Origin: Methyloprofundus sedimenti
GTDB taxonomy: Bacteria; Pseudomonadota; Gammaproteobacteria; Methylococcales; Methylomonadaceae
Direction of reading: 5' to 3'
DNA: 64,000 nt
Assembly (NCBI RefSeq): GCF_002072955.1
Contig: NZ_LPUF01000001.1
Span: forward strand, 2,812,896 to 2,876,895
Positions 28,018 to 36,761 of this stretch are shown in pieces. Numbering within the stretch: the first letter of the stretch is position 1; the number at the start of each line of letters is the position of its first letter. The notes under the pieces were generated by a model, which did no database searches, had not been told where the DNA came from, and saw only the letters and a program-made list of their open reading frames with translations. Made by a program: the position numbers and the translations under genes.

Positions 28018-28235
28018 CTTTTATAATACTTAGCAAAGACCTCCTCGCTAGGTATAGCTTCAATTTCACCTTTATTGTATGCCTCAACACGGGAACCTGC
28101 CTCTTTTGCCCAAACAGCATCAATTTTTGAGTCTGGACTATCAAGACTAAAAAGTAGTTTCTCCGCAACAATTGCACGCTCTGTTGCACTTAGCTCAAGA
28201 GCTTGGTCTAAAATCGTATTTGCTGTATTTATCAT
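28014..28235 (-). CDS. Addiction-module antitoxin (TIGR02574-like)
   Basis: A 73-residue acidic helical protein (ILDQALELSATERAIVAEKLLFSLD, then VWAKEAGSRVEAYNKGEIEAIPSEEVFAKY), typical of the putative addiction-module component family found upstream of ParE-type toxins. Its last four bases overlap the toxin start, indicating coupling. The antitoxin frame is intact although the toxin is frameshifted. Confidence 0.85.
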   Translation of the reverse strand: MINTANTILDQALELSATERAIVAEKLLFSLDSPDSKIDAVWAKEAGSRVEAYNKGEIEAIPSEEVFAKYYKR

Positions 28236-28271
28236 AATATTTAATCCTCTAAAAAAAATTTAGAGCATATT

Positions 28272-28620
28272 TCAATTTTTTTTATAATTTGTTGATTTCC
28301 TATCGCCACCTTTTGATTTTGGACTCGCTTGTCGTCCCGTTAATTTTTCGATCTGCTCTCTGAATTTATCATTACCAAACACCCATGCTTTATTAGTCGC
28401 CTCGCGAATTTCATCAAGCTCTTGTTCACTGGGATGATGTTTAAATAACGCCCGGTAATGAGTGTATCGTTCTTCATGATCCTTTCCGAGTACCTGATAA
28501 GCATTATGTGCCACCAGCATCTTATCTTCTTTACCCAATGCATTTGCATGATAGCTTGACCAGGGATAATCTTCCGGTTGATATACCATACCTGCTCGTA
28601 CTGAACGTACAGGGTCCAAA
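28272..28620 (-). pseudogene. RAYT transposase, C-terminal fragment (copy C)
   Basis: It holds only the C-terminal third: VRAGMVYQPEDYPWSSYHANALGK, then AYQVLGKDHEERYTHYRALF and a basic tail ending STNYKKN. The HUH and catalytic tyrosine region are absent. It cannot be the missing part of copy B, because on the minus strand it lies before, not after, that N-terminus. Its upstream edge abuts a copy of the REP-like repeat. Confidence 0.85.
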
Positions 28621-28621
28621 C

Positions 28622-28753
28622 GTACGGGGTTAGGTCTTTGACTTATGAAAAAAGACTGAAAACTAAGATACCTAAGCTTCAGGGTATACCATTTTTAAAA
28701 AAATCATAGACATAAGACATGATCCCGTCTATTTTTAAAGGGCTCTGACCCCT
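28622..28753 (+). repeat. REP-like dispersed repeat, copy 2
   Basis: It runs from gtacggggttaggtctttga to aaagggctctgacccc and is the same family as copies 1 and 3. The outermost arms ggggttag and ctgacccc pair perfectly. The preceding aaacgtac is shared with copy 3. It directly adjoins RAYT copy C on one side and a truncated IS3-family gene on the other. Confidence 0.8.
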
Positions 28754-29403
28754 TTCCATGCCACCGTAAGCATGCAAACAAGGCAGATCCTGAGCGAGAC
28801 AGGTTAAAATCCAAGGTTATTGCGTTACATGAAGCGAGCCGCAGTTCAGCGGGGAGTCGTACCCTTTCTGCTCAATTAAAACAGCAAGGTGAATCTGTTG
28901 GACGCTTCAAAACACGGAGTTTAATGCAAGAAGCGGAGCTGACAAGTAAACAGCCAGGCGCACATCGTTACAAGGTGGCTGAAAAGCCATCAAACATAGC
29001 GGATAACCACTTAAACCGTGAATTTTCTACCGAACTGGCTAATCAAGTTTGGTGTGGTGATGTCACCTATATTTGGTCGGGTACAGGCTGGATATATTTA
29101 GCATTGGTGATTGATTTAAATGCGCGCCGTATCGTGGGGTGGGCTTGCTCAACTAGTCCTGACTCAGTATTGACTACACGAGCGTTAAAATTAGCTTATG
29201 CGGCTAGAGGAGAGCCCAAGAACTTGATGTTTCATTCTGATCAGGGGTGCCATTACACCAGTAAGGTATTCCAGCAGCAATTGTCGGAATATGAGATCAA
29301 GCAAAGCATGAGTCGGCGTGGTAACTGTTGGGATAATGCACCGATGGAGCGTTGTTTTAGAAGCTTTAAATCTGAATGGATGCCTAAGACTTTTTATTCA
29401 TCT

Positions 29404-30498
29404 CGCGAATTCAAGCAATTAATGCAACACCCTGTGATTTATTTATATCAACCCCCGTTATTTGGCAAAATACTTCCCATGGAGTTCTGTAATTTAACCC
29501 TTTTCTTGGACGATGATTAAGTGCTGTAATGGCACTATCAACCTCATCTTGAGTTACCTTATCCAAAGGTTCTTTTTTAGGGAAGTATTGCCTTAATAAG
29601 CCATTGTGGTTTTCATTTAAACCTCGTTGCCACGAATGATACGGTTTGGCAAAATAAGTGCCGCAGTCAAGTGTTTTTGCAATGGCTTCATGCCCACAAA
29701 ACTCACGTCCATTATCAAAGGTAATCGTGTGAACCCAACGTTTAAAAGGCTCAAGAGCATTGATAATCGCCTCTTTCGTTAATTCAGATTCTTTACGCTC
29801 AATTGAGATGGCGAAGTTGAGCTTTGAGACCCGTTCAGTCAGCGTCACCAATACGCCTTTATGTCCTTTACCGATAACAGTATCTGCTTCCCAATCACCT
29901 AAACGCGTTTTATCATCAACCACTTGTGGTCGCTCATCAATATCAACACGGCTGGGTATCGTTCCGCGATAATCATTTTTTCCATATCGCTTACGATAAG
30001 GTTTGGCTTGATGCCTCAAATAAGTATACAAATCGCCACCGGCTGCTTTGTTAGCTAAAATATAACGGTAAATAGTCTCATGACTGACGGAGTCCTTACC
30101 TTGTTGTTTTAAGCGTCCTGAAATACAGTCAGGGCTCCATTTCTCTTTGATTAAAGGCGTTATTATCTGTTGTAACTCAGCCGTCATCTTGATGTTTTTG
30201 GGCTTATCAATATGGCGTTGTTTAGCTATTCTCTCAGCTTGCTTGTAACGATAACCACACTGACCTGTATTACGCGTAATTTCACGTCCAATAGTCGATT
30301 TATGACGCCCCAATGTGATGGCTATTTGATTCTTAGAAACGCCTTGTTTTAGTTGCGTATAAATGTAAAATCTTTCCTCTTGGGTTAGATGGTTAAACGT
30401 GTTCATTGAGCACCTCTTTTTAGTTTCAGGTTTTAGTCGACGGAAACTATACCATCTAACCCTTTAAAGAGGTGTTGCAGTTATTATATGAATTCGGG
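29404..30498 (-). mobile_element. IS30-family element, copy B (complete)
   Basis: A 1095-bp element with the same terminal repeats as copy A, flanked by the 3-bp duplication tct (29401-29403 and 30499-30501). The disrupted IS3 gene proves both ends, because excision restores its frame. It is nearly identical to copy A apart from 6 bp, so the two copies diverged very recently. Confidence 0.95.
29411..30406 (-). CDS. IS30-family transposase, copy B
   Basis: A 331-residue DDE transposase with the same sequence as copy A except that GQGQ is GQ near residue 48. The catalytic residues (GDWEADTVIGKG, ITFDNGREF, RGLNENHNGLLRQ) and N-terminal HTH are intact. It lies antisense to the IS3 gene it interrupts. 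Confidence 0.95.
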   Translation of the reverse strand: MNTFNHLTQEERFYIYTQLKQGVSKNQIAITLGRHKSTIGREITRNTGQCGYRYKQAERIAKQRHIDKPKNIKMTAELQQIITPLIKEKWSPDCISGRLKQQGKDSVSHETIYRYILANKAAGGDLYTYLRHQAKPYRKRYGKNDYRGTIPSRVDIDERPQVVDDKTRLGDWEADTVIGKGHKGVLVTLTERVSKLNFAISIERKESELTKEAIINALEPFKRWVHTITFDNGREFCGHEAIAKTLDCGTYFAKPYHSWQRGLNENHNGLLRQYFPKKEPLDKVTQDEVDSAITALNHRPRKGLNYRTPWEVFCQITGVDINKSQGVALIA

Positions 30499-30663
30499 TC
30501 TTATGAACAGGCAGAGAAAGATATTATGCAATACATCAAGTATTACAATAGTTTCCGTGTACATAGTTATAACAATTATTTAACCCCAATCCAAGCGGAG
30601 AAAGAAGCCGCTTAAAAAACCGATCGTTATGTACGAATTTACTTGACCACTACAAATGCCCCC

Positions 30664-30735
30664 TTTGGTTTCTTTGGTTTCTTTGGTTTCTTTGGTTTCT
30701 TTGGTTTCTTTGGTTTCTTTGGTTTCTTTGGTTTT
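30664..30735. repeat. 9-bp tandem repeat, eight units
   Basis: Seven perfect units of tttggtttc are followed by an eighth ending in t. The array lies just after the stop of the methyltransferase gene (minus strand) and is not in frame with it before the stop. Such an array can change length by slippage. It might once have been coding, since the minus strand reads ETKETK in one frame. Confidence 0.9.
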
Positions 30736-30753
30736 TACCTTTGGTTTTGTTCG

Positions 30754-31737
30754 TTAGATATTTTTGGCAATAAGTCTAATGGAATCATACTTATACGTCT
30801 TAGATGAAAACATAGATTTAAGTAAAAGCTTCCAAGCTCGCAATTTGAAGTTCGGTTTAGAATTTACGTCTGCACTGCATGTTTTAAAGGAATGCCATAT
30901 TTCTTCCTCGTTTTTCAACCATGAATTAGAAAACTGCCGACAAAACCCACGATATTTCGTTGAAATCACATTGAAGCCATGCTTCGAAAGAATTGAATTG
31001 AGACTAGAGTTTGTAAAGAAATTCAAATGCCGAGGAATATCAGACCATGGCCATGCAGCTTTATAGTCTTTAAAACCATGAGACATACAGTTGGGTGTTT
31101 CAACAATAAAAACACCATTAGTTTTCAAAATACTTTTAACATTGGAAATTGCGGTATTTACGTCGAGACAATGCTCAAGAACATGGGACATAAGAACGAC
31201 ATCGTATTTGCTATTTAAGATGACTTTAGGCAATTCTTCAGCTGTTCCGTCAAAAACATTCAAACCAGCTTTCTTTGAGGCTTTCCTAGCTTCTGGATCA
31301 GGCTCTACTCCAGTTGCAGAAAATCCTTTCTCAATAAACTTCAGTAAATTACCACCACTTCCACAGCCTATTTCTAATATTGTGAGAGAATCTCCTTGTA
31401 ACAAAGACATAGCATCATGTGGCATTAAGTCTTCTCCCCTGTCAATACGCCAAGACACATGTGTGCGTAATTTATCAAAAAACGACACTTTTTCTTCAAG
31501 TTTACCAACATTTATTGCGCTATCCTGATGTGTGTAATAGCTATCAAGTTCGTAAAAACTTGATACTTTTTCCTTTGTCGGTCGTTCCCAAACCTGTCCG
31601 TAGTCACATACGTCACACCAATAAACTTCATATAATTCAGATTTAATTGGCTTTCTATAATCACAAGGTGCTGAAAACAATATATATGTTTGATGACCAC
31701 AAATCGGACATCCTTCCAAGTTATTTTTAACTTCCAT
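30754..31737 (-). CDS. Class I SAM-dependent methyltransferase with N-terminal zinc ribbon
   Basis: A 327-residue protein. The N-terminus has a CPICG...CDVCDYG zinc ribbon, and the middle has the SAM-binding motif LTILEIGCGSGGNLL followed by the acidic residue in TGVEPDPEA and VLMSHVLEHC. This zinc-ribbon plus methyltransferase layout is common in surface-glycan and secondary-metabolite clusters, but the substrate here is unknown. I chose the ATG at 31737 because GGAGA lies five bases upstream. The start is 17 bp from an attC-like site (31754-31847), so it may be an integron cassette. Confidence 0.85.
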   Translation of the reverse strand: MEVKNNLEGCPICGHQTYILFSAPCDYRKPIKSELYEVYWCDVCDYGQVWERPTKEKVSSFYELDSYYTHQDSAINVGKLEEKVSFFDKLRTHVSWRIDRGEDLMPHDAMSLLQGDSLTILEIGCGSGGNLLKFIEKGFSATGVEPDPEARKASKKAGLNVFDGTAEELPKVILNSKYDVVLMSHVLEHCLDVNTAISNVKSILKTNGVFIVETPNCMSHGFKDYKAAWPWSDIPRHLNFFTNSSLNSILSKHGFNVISTKYRGFCRQFSNSWLKNEEEIWHSFKTCSADVNSKPNFKLRAWKLLLKSMFSSKTYKYDSIRLIAKNI

Positions 31738-31753
31738 ACTTTCTCCTAATGAC

Positions 31754-31847
31754 ATCTAATGCCGAGTTGAGGCGCCAGTTTGCCCTATAATCAGCCTGGC
31801 GGGATGTATTATCGGGCAAACTGGTCGCCTCGAACGGTTTGTTATCG
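31754..31847 (-). other. Integron attC-like recombination site
   Basis: On the minus strand the site begins CGATAACAAACCGTTCGAGG and ends CGCCTCAACTCGGCATTAGA, T. The inner arms accagtttgccc and gggcaaactgg pair, with unpaired extra bases on one side as in attC extrahelical bases. The edges resemble the aadA-type attC edges (TAACAA...GTTC and CAACTC..GC.TTAGAT). The 3' core is ATTAGAT instead of GTTAGAT, so the invariant G is lost. A methyltransferase gene starts 17 bp beyond, the usual spacing of a cassette gene. Confidence 0.6.
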
Positions 31848-31947
31848 GCTCCCGGAGCTTGCGTAGGGTGGTGTTGACTGGCATGATAGTCAGCTAGCTG
31901 GTGAAAGTCCAGCCTTTGCCCTGTGAGAAGGGAAAAAGTAGGCGAAA
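31848..31947 (+). other. Possible group II intron 5' fragment
   Basis: The sequence contains gactggcatgatagtcagc and ctggtgaaagtccag, close to conserved features of bacterial group II intron domain I (the gtgaaagtcc segment within a stem). It directly follows the attC-like site, and class C group II introns are known to insert beside attC sites. No intron-encoded reverse transcriptase or domain V was found; the sequence is cut off by the REP-like repeat at about 31948. Confidence 0.4.
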
Positions 31948-32098
31948 GAAACGTACAGGGTTAGGTCTTTGATTTATGAAAAAAAGACTAAAAATTAAGA
32001 TACCTAAGCTTCAGGGTATACCATTCTTTTTAAAAATCATAGAGATAAGACCTGATCCCGTCTCAAAGGGCTCTGACCCTGAAGTACTGACCCTGAAG
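31948..32098 (+). repeat. REP-like dispersed repeat, copy 3
   Basis: It runs from aaacgtacagggttaggtct to ctctgaccctgaagta and has the same internal landmarks as copies 1 and 2. The outer arms agggttag and ctgaccct pair, matching the changed base in copy 2 (g to a compensated by c to t). The right end contains a short direct duplication gaccctgaagta. Confidence 0.8.
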
Positions 32099-32103
32099 TA
32101 TCA

Positions 32104-32490
32104 TTAAGGTAAAAATTGTAAGAACATGAGGAAAAGACCAATTGTAAAAATAAAACAAATAATAACAGCTAACAACATAAATCTTGTAAGTGCTTTAAGT
32201 TCTGGAAAATCTTTAAGCCCTATAGCATGAGCACTTTTTGTCACTTTCCGCGCATTATATTGAATAGCCTTATCACTTTTAAAGAAAAGAACAACAATAA
32301 ATAAATTTGGTATCATAGCTAATAATAGACCATAAGCTAATTGTGGGCTTTCACCTATATTTTTAATACAATATGATGCAAGTGCGGATGCAAAAGTTAT
32401 AGTCACAAAAACTAAGTTCCGAGCAAAATTCCAATTAAATTTATACAACTCTGTAAAATATTCTAGCTTTTTCCAACCATCCTCATCCAT
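32104..32490 (-). CDS. Hypothetical small membrane protein
   Basis: A 128-residue protein with three hydrophobic helices (about residues 21-42, 51-68 and 103-126) separated by a basic loop (KSDKAIQYNARKVTKSAHA). AAGGA lies seven bases upstream of the start. I do not recognise a family. It sits in accessory debris near an attC-like site and a REP repeat, and orphan membrane proteins of this size are typical of gene cassettes, but no attC adjoins it directly. Confidence 0.6.
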   Translation of the reverse strand: MDEDGWKKLEYFTELYKFNWNFARNLVFVTITFASALASYCIKNIGESPQLAYGLLLAMIPNLFIVVLFFKSDKAIQYNARKVTKSAHAIGLKDFPELKALTRFMLLAVIICFIFTIGLFLMFLQFLP

Positions 32491-32753
32491 TTTATTATCC
32501 TTTTTTCAGCCTTATTCGTAATTAATTGTAAAGCATAACAGTATTATTCTCAGGGCGCTTCGCTGACGCACATTCACCCAGAAATTACATGATATTCACC
32601 GACAAATCAGGCACATCTGCCTGCTGTTCAATTTATCCTGATAATTGATACTAACCGCTTAATCGGATATTCGAATAAATTAACGTCCAACATAGTTCTT
32701 TTCAATTACCACGTCAACTCAAGTTTTACACTACAAAATAACCCGGTCCTTTT

Positions 32754-33575
32754 TCAGTAATCCGCAGGCGAAGCATTCAACAAAATTACTTCAATTTCTT
32801 CGGTGATTTCCTCTTGCCGGTATATCTGACTCTTTTTGTGTAATTTTTCGGTGGCTTCATCCAGATGCCTGACGGCATTATCCAGATGTTGTAAGCGTTG
32901 ATTGTTTTCTGCCGCCAACGAAGTATATAAAATATCCTGTAGAGCGCTAAGCACATACTGATCAACCAGTTCGAGCAAAAACTGCGACGGTTGTAGATTT
33001 AACAATGGCTCATTTTTATACTCTGAACTTCGCTTAATATCCTTAAACGGCGGTAATAATGTTTTCAGCGTTATATTCAAATGTTCATCCTGATGAAATA
33101 ACACCGATAAGTTGAATAACTCGTATTGATTATGCAGCTGGCTGATAGCATCGCTCACGCTGTTTAATACCTGACTAATTTCATCACTGCTATTTGCGCC
33201 GGATAGCTCTGTAAAGGCGATATTGGTGTTTTGCAATCGAGCACATAATCGGCTCCCCACGGCAATAACACTATCAGCTGATGCTTGTGTCAGTTGTTCA
33301 ATCAAGCTTTCATTAAGATTACCGCAAAATCCTCGTTCGGAACCGATAATAATCACGATTAATGGCGTACTGATTTTTAGCTCTGGCAAACCCGGATAAA
33401 ACTGTAGAAAATCTGCTGCGACGGTTTCAATATGCTGTACGACCAGGCTTTGTGCCTGACGCAGTCTAATCAGTTTATGCATATCCATAAACGCCATATT
33501 TTTCAGCGAATGCAGGATGCTGCGAATTTCCGTCAGGTGCGCAATATGCTGTTGCAGTGCGCGACTTTGGCTCAT
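32754..33575 (-). CDS. atpG: N-type ATPase gamma subunit
   Basis: A 273-residue central-stalk subunit that couples rotation of the membrane rotor to the catalytic head. The N-terminal helix ([23 protein letters not shown]) and the C-terminal helix ([21 protein letters not shown]) form the predicted coiled coil, and the core has [18 protein letters not shown]. It is the last gene of the operon and overlaps the atpA stop by four bases. Sequence divergence from housekeeping gamma subunits fits the N-ATPase type. Confidence 0.93.
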   Translation of the reverse strand: MSQSRALQQHIAHLTEIRSILHSLKNMAFMDMHKLIRLRQAQSLVVQHIETVAADFLQFYPGLPELKISTPLIVIIIGSERGFCGNLNESLIEQLTQASADSVIAVGSRLCARLQNTNIAFTELSGANSSDEISQVLNSVSDAISQLHNQYELFNLSVLFHQDEHLNITLKTLLPPFKDIKRSSEYKNEPLLNLQPSQFLLELVDQYVLSALQDILYTSLAAENNQRLQHLDNAVRHLDEATEKLHKKSQIYRQEEITEEIEVILLNASPADY

Positions 33576-35071
33576 GCTGCGTTTGCTTGTTTATCAGACA
33601 GGACATTAATCAGCAATTGTCGCCATTCCTGTAAGTCGCTGTTTAATGCTAAAGGCGATTCTTTTACTGTCTGTTTTAAGCGTACCAACTCGCCAGCTAT
33701 TTGAGCCGGTTGCAAAGTATCAAGTAAGCCGTCGTTATAGGCAATCAGCCAGGCGAGTTGAAATTCACTGCTTTCCGGCGCTAACCGATCCTGTTTTAAC
33801 AGTTCGCGTAGCAAACGGCCGCGTTTGATCCGCGCTTCCATTGATGCTTCCAGTTTTTGCCCGAAACGGGAAAAGCTTTCCAGTTCCAGAAACTGCAAAT
33901 ATTCCAGTTTGATTTTGCCCGCTTGATCACGAATTGCCGGGTGCTGGGTTTTACCGCCTATTCGGGACACCGACTTACTAATGTCTATAGCTGGCCGAAA
34001 GCCGGAAGCAAACAAGTCGCTATCCAGATAAATCTGTCCGTCGGTAATGGAAATCAGATTAGTTGGAATATAGGCGGCTATTTCGCCCTGTTTAGTCTCG
34101 ACAATAGGCAATGCGGTCATGCTGCCACCACCATGATCGGCATTCAATCGGGTCGAACGTTCAAGTAATCGGGAATGCACGAAAAATATATCCCCCGGAT
34201 AAGCTTCGCGGCCCGGAGGGCGGCGTAATAATAAGGATAATTCACGATAAGTGCGTGCATGCGTTGCCAGATCATCATAAACAATCAACGTATCACGGCC
34301 TTGTTGCATCCAGTATTCGGCCAACGCACAACCGGCAAATGGGGCGATATATTGCAGACCCGGCAAAGCGGTTGCTTCGGCAACCACACAAACGGTGTAA
34401 TCCAGTGCATCATGCTGGCGTAGCAGCTCGATAGTATTGACGATAGCCGAGCGTTTTTGACCAATCAATACATAGATGCAAAAGACATTTTTACCTTTCT
34501 GATTGATCACGGTATCTATCGCCAAAGCACTGCGCCCCGTGCCTTCATCACCGACCAGTAACTGCCTCTGGCCTTTTCCAATCGGAATCAGCGTATCAAT
34601 AATTTTAATGCCGGTGTACAGTGGTTCACGGACAAATTCGCGCGCGATAATCGGCGGCGAGGCTTGCTCCAGATTACCACGTACGACATAAGCGGGCTTA
34701 TTTTGTCCATCCAACGGCGCACCTAGCGGATCTATGACTCGGCCTAAAAAGGTATCGCCAACCGGTACACTCAATGCATTCCGGGCAAGATGAACCAAAG
34801 TGCCTGCGGTGAGTGCTTCAGTTTGATAGAACAAAATGGCACCAATCAGTTCGCGGTTAAGATCGAAAACCATTGCGCGACTGCCATCGGCAAACATCAG
34901 CATATCTTCAATAGCCGCCGACGGCAGCCCCTTGATCCAGGTAATACCATCGCCCACAGACACTACTATACCCTGCTCTTTAACGTGTAATCTGGGCTGA
35001 TAGCGATTTAGCCATGCATGCTGTTTTTTTAATAACGCACTGTCAGCATATAAACCCGCGTCAGAAATCAT
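33572..35071 (-). CDS. atpA: N-type ATPase alpha subunit
   Basis: A 499-residue non-catalytic nucleotide-binding subunit of the head. The P-loop reads [14 protein letters not shown], so the usual lysine of GDRQTGKT is arginine. Other signatures are intact: [41 protein letters not shown] and [11 protein letters not shown] chose the ATG at 35071 because GGAG lies seven bases upstream; the longer frame begins at TTG. The start overlaps atpF by 11 bases. The N-terminal crown region and length are normal. Confidence 0.95.
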   Translation of the reverse strand: MISDAGLYADSALLKKQHAWLNRYQPRLHVKEQGIVVSVGDGITWIKGLPSAAIEDMLMFADGSRAMVFDLNRELIGAILFYQTEALTAGTLVHLARNALSVPVGDTFLGRVIDPLGAPLDGQNKPAYVVRGNLEQASPPIIAREFVREPLYTGIKIIDTLIPIGKGQRQLLVGDEGTGRSALAIDTVINQKGKNVFCIYVLIGQKRSAIVNTIELLRQHDALDYTVCVVAEATALPGLQYIAPFAGCALAEYWMQQGRDTLIVYDDLATHARTYRELSLLLRRPPGREAYPGDIFFVHSRLLERSTRLNADHGGGSMTALPIVETKQGEIAAYIPTNLISITDGQIYLDSDLFASGFRPAIDISKSVSRIGGKTQHPAIRDQAGKIKLEYLQFLELESFSRFGQKLEASMEARIKRGRLLRELLKQDRLAPESSEFQLAWLIAYNDGLLDTLQPAQIAGELVRLKQTVKESPLALNSDLQEWRQLLINVLSDKQANAA

Positions 35072-35807
35072 CAGCAAACTCCGCAAAACCGCTTAATTCA
35101 TACTGCAGATTGGCATGCAATACCCAGGCATCTTTATCAATTTTGAGTCCGGCAATAAGTGCCGGATCCAGGCTGTATTGAAACTTTAAGGGTTTATCGA
35201 TTAATGCAGTAAACTTACTTTCCAGTTGCTGTACCTGTCTTTCACTGAGCGGATAAACGCTGCTAACATGAATAGTCAGTGTGGCGTCGTTTTCCGTGGT
35301 TTGCAAAATTGATTGGCAGGCTTTTGGAAGTTGCTTTAACTGGCTCAGCAAGACGTCAAACAGACGCGATTCCAATTCCGGCCCGGCCGTTTGTTGCAGT
35401 AATAAGGTCGCAAAACGCGCACCATTTTGCAGCGCTAAAGTTTGCTGATGGCGCTGTAATTCCTGTTGTTGCCGTTGCAAGGCCGCCTGATTTTTACTGC
35501 GCTCCTGCTCCAGTTCTTTGTGTAATATTAATAAATGATGCTGCCGTTCTGTTTCCATTTGCTGATGCAATTGGGTCATGGCACTTTGCTTTTCCAGATT
35601 CCATTCCTGTAAACGATTGCCGTAACTTTTCTTCAGTTCTTCGGCTTCCTGACGCATTTTTGCAGCTTCGGCTAAAGATTGATCAATATGCTCTTTGCGT
35701 TGGGCAATAATATTACGCACAGGCTTGTAAAACAAACGCTGTAGTATCCAGACCAGAATCAGAAAATTGATGATTTCCAGTGAAAAAGTGGACAGATTAA
35801 ATTCCAT
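35061..35807 (-). CDS. atpF: N-type ATPase b subunit with delta-like C-terminal part
   Basis: A 248-residue peripheral-stalk subunit. A membrane helix (residues 4-28) is followed by a long coiled coil rich in Q, E and K (about 40-140). The C-terminal 80 residues ([19 protein letters not shown], then [21 protein letters not shown]) resemble the C-terminal domain of the delta subunit. No separate atpH is present, so this protein probably supplies both functions, as expected for N-ATPases. Confidence 0.92.
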   Translation of the reverse strand: MEFNLSTFSLEIINFLILVWILQRLFYKPVRNIIAQRKEHIDQSLAEAAKMRQEAEELKKSYGNRLQEWNLEKQSAMTQLHQQMETERQHHLLILHKELEQERSKNQAALQRQQQELQRHQQTLALQNGARFATLLLQQTAGPELESRLFDVLLSQLKQLPKACQSILQTTENDATLTIHVSSVYPLSERQVQQLESKFTALIDKPLKFQYSLDPALIAGLKIDKDAWVLHANLQYELSGFAEFADDF

Positions 35808-35822
35808 CGTGAGCCGTCCTGA

Positions 35823-36092
35823 TTAATGAATGATATAAGCGAGCAAGGGGTTTTTAAACAACACGATCAAGATAATGACCAAACAATAAATCGCCAGTGA
35901 CTCAATCATCGCCAGACCAATAAACAGCGTACGCATAATTGAGCGCTCTGACTCAGGCTGTCGAGCTAATGCCTCCAGCGCACTGCTAATAGCTTTGCCC
36001 ATTGCCAGGGCAGGCCCTAATACACCAATAGCAATGCCAATGACAGCGGCAACAGTTGAACCTAATACTATCAAGGTAATTTCGTTCATCAT
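35823..36092 (-). CDS. atpE: N-type ATPase c subunit
   Basis: An 89-residue rotor-ring hairpin with two membrane helices. Helix 1 has GVLGPALAMGKA and the loop has ARQPE; helix 2 has the ion-binding glutamate in LAMIESLAIY. In many N-ATPase and Na+ type c subunits a glutamate or glutamine stands in helix 1 where this protein has methionine (the M of ALAMGKA), and a threonine follows the ES pair where this one has leucine. The ES...Y part is kept, so the coupling ion cannot be settled from the sequence. Confidence 0.94.
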   Translation of the reverse strand: MMNEITLIVLGSTVAAVIGIAIGVLGPALAMGKAISSALEALARQPESERSIMRTLFIGLAMIESLAIYCLVIILIVLFKNPLLAYIIH

Positions 36093-36757
36093 TATTCCTC
36101 TGAATTGATTTGTTGGGATTGCATTGCGCTGGCCAGATAAATTAAGGCCAACATGCCGAAAATATAGGCCTGTACTAAAGCTTCAATAATGTGCAGCATT
36201 AAAATAGGAATCGGCGCCAGAAAACCAGCCACTAAGACAATCAGCATCGCTGCCATTTCCAGACTCATGACATTGCCGAACAAACGAATGGCCAGCGCCA
36301 GTGTGCGTGTGAATTCACTGATAATATGAAATGGCAATAGCATCGGTGTTGGCTGTAGATAATGATGCAGATATTTTTTTAAGCCCTGAGTACGAATACC
36401 AAACCAGTGCACTGAGAGAAACACCAGTATCGCTAGTGCTGAAGTCACCGATAAATCAGCCGTTGGTGAGTGCAGTCCGGGGATCAGTCCCACCATATTG
36501 GCAATAATAAGAAACACCCAAAAAGTTGAAATAAACGGCATAATGATCCGCCCATGCTTTGGTGTAACTTCTAAAACCGCCTGTTCCATCGCTTCGAAAA
36601 TTCCTTCGATCACGGTTTGCATGCCACTGGGCAACATCTGCATATGCCTGGTTGCCAGCCAGACCAGGCTGATAATAAACAGCATCACGCACCAGGTTGA
36701 AATGATCGAGGCATGAATCGTTAGCGCCCCCAGCATAAGAGAATAACCTTCATCCAT
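36092..36757 (-). CDS. atpB: N-type ATPase a subunit
   Basis: A 221-residue stator subunit forming the ion half-channels beside the c ring. It has about five membrane helices and the essential arginine in FTRTLALAIRLFGNVMSLEMAAM. The last helix contains EALVQAYIFGMLALIYL. It overlaps atpE by one base and lies four bases after atpQ, so the operon is tightly packed here and there is no room for atpR between atpQ and atpB. Confidence 0.95.
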   Translation of the reverse strand: MDEGYSLMLGALTIHASIISTWCVMLFIISLVWLATRHMQMLPSGMQTVIEGIFEAMEQAVLEVTPKHGRIIMPFISTFWVFLIIANMVGLIPGLHSPTADLSVTSALAILVFLSVHWFGIRTQGLKKYLHHYLQPTPMLLPFHIISEFTRTLALAIRLFGNVMSLEMAAMLIVLVAGFLAPIPILMLHIIEALVQAYIFGMLALIYLASAMQSQQINSEE

Positions 36758-36761
36758 ACAC

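Larger units (their letters stand above)
28756..30615 (+). pseudogene. IS3-family OrfB transposase, 5'-truncated and split by IS30
   Basis: The frame opens at the end of the REP-like repeat (HRKHANKADPERDRLKSKV) and carries the DDE core: D in QVWCGDVTYIWSG, D in MFHSDQGCHYTS and E in NCWDNAPMERCFRSFKSE. At 29403 it is cut by IS30 copy B. It resumes at 30502 with YEQAEKDIMQYIKYYNSFRV and ends NYLTPIQAEKEAA, a normal IS3 C-terminus. Removing the IS30 and one tct restores the frame (FYS-SYEQAEKD). The first helix-turn-helix part and OrfA are missing. Confidence 0.9.

Noticed and set aside
27320-28620. RAYT fragments B and C as one gene split by the toxin-antitoxin pair
   Set aside because: On the minus strand the C-terminal fragment precedes the N-terminal one, so they must come from two different copies.
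30664-30735. CRISPR-like array
   Set aside because: The units are 9 bp and directly adjacent without spacers; it is a simple tandem repeat.
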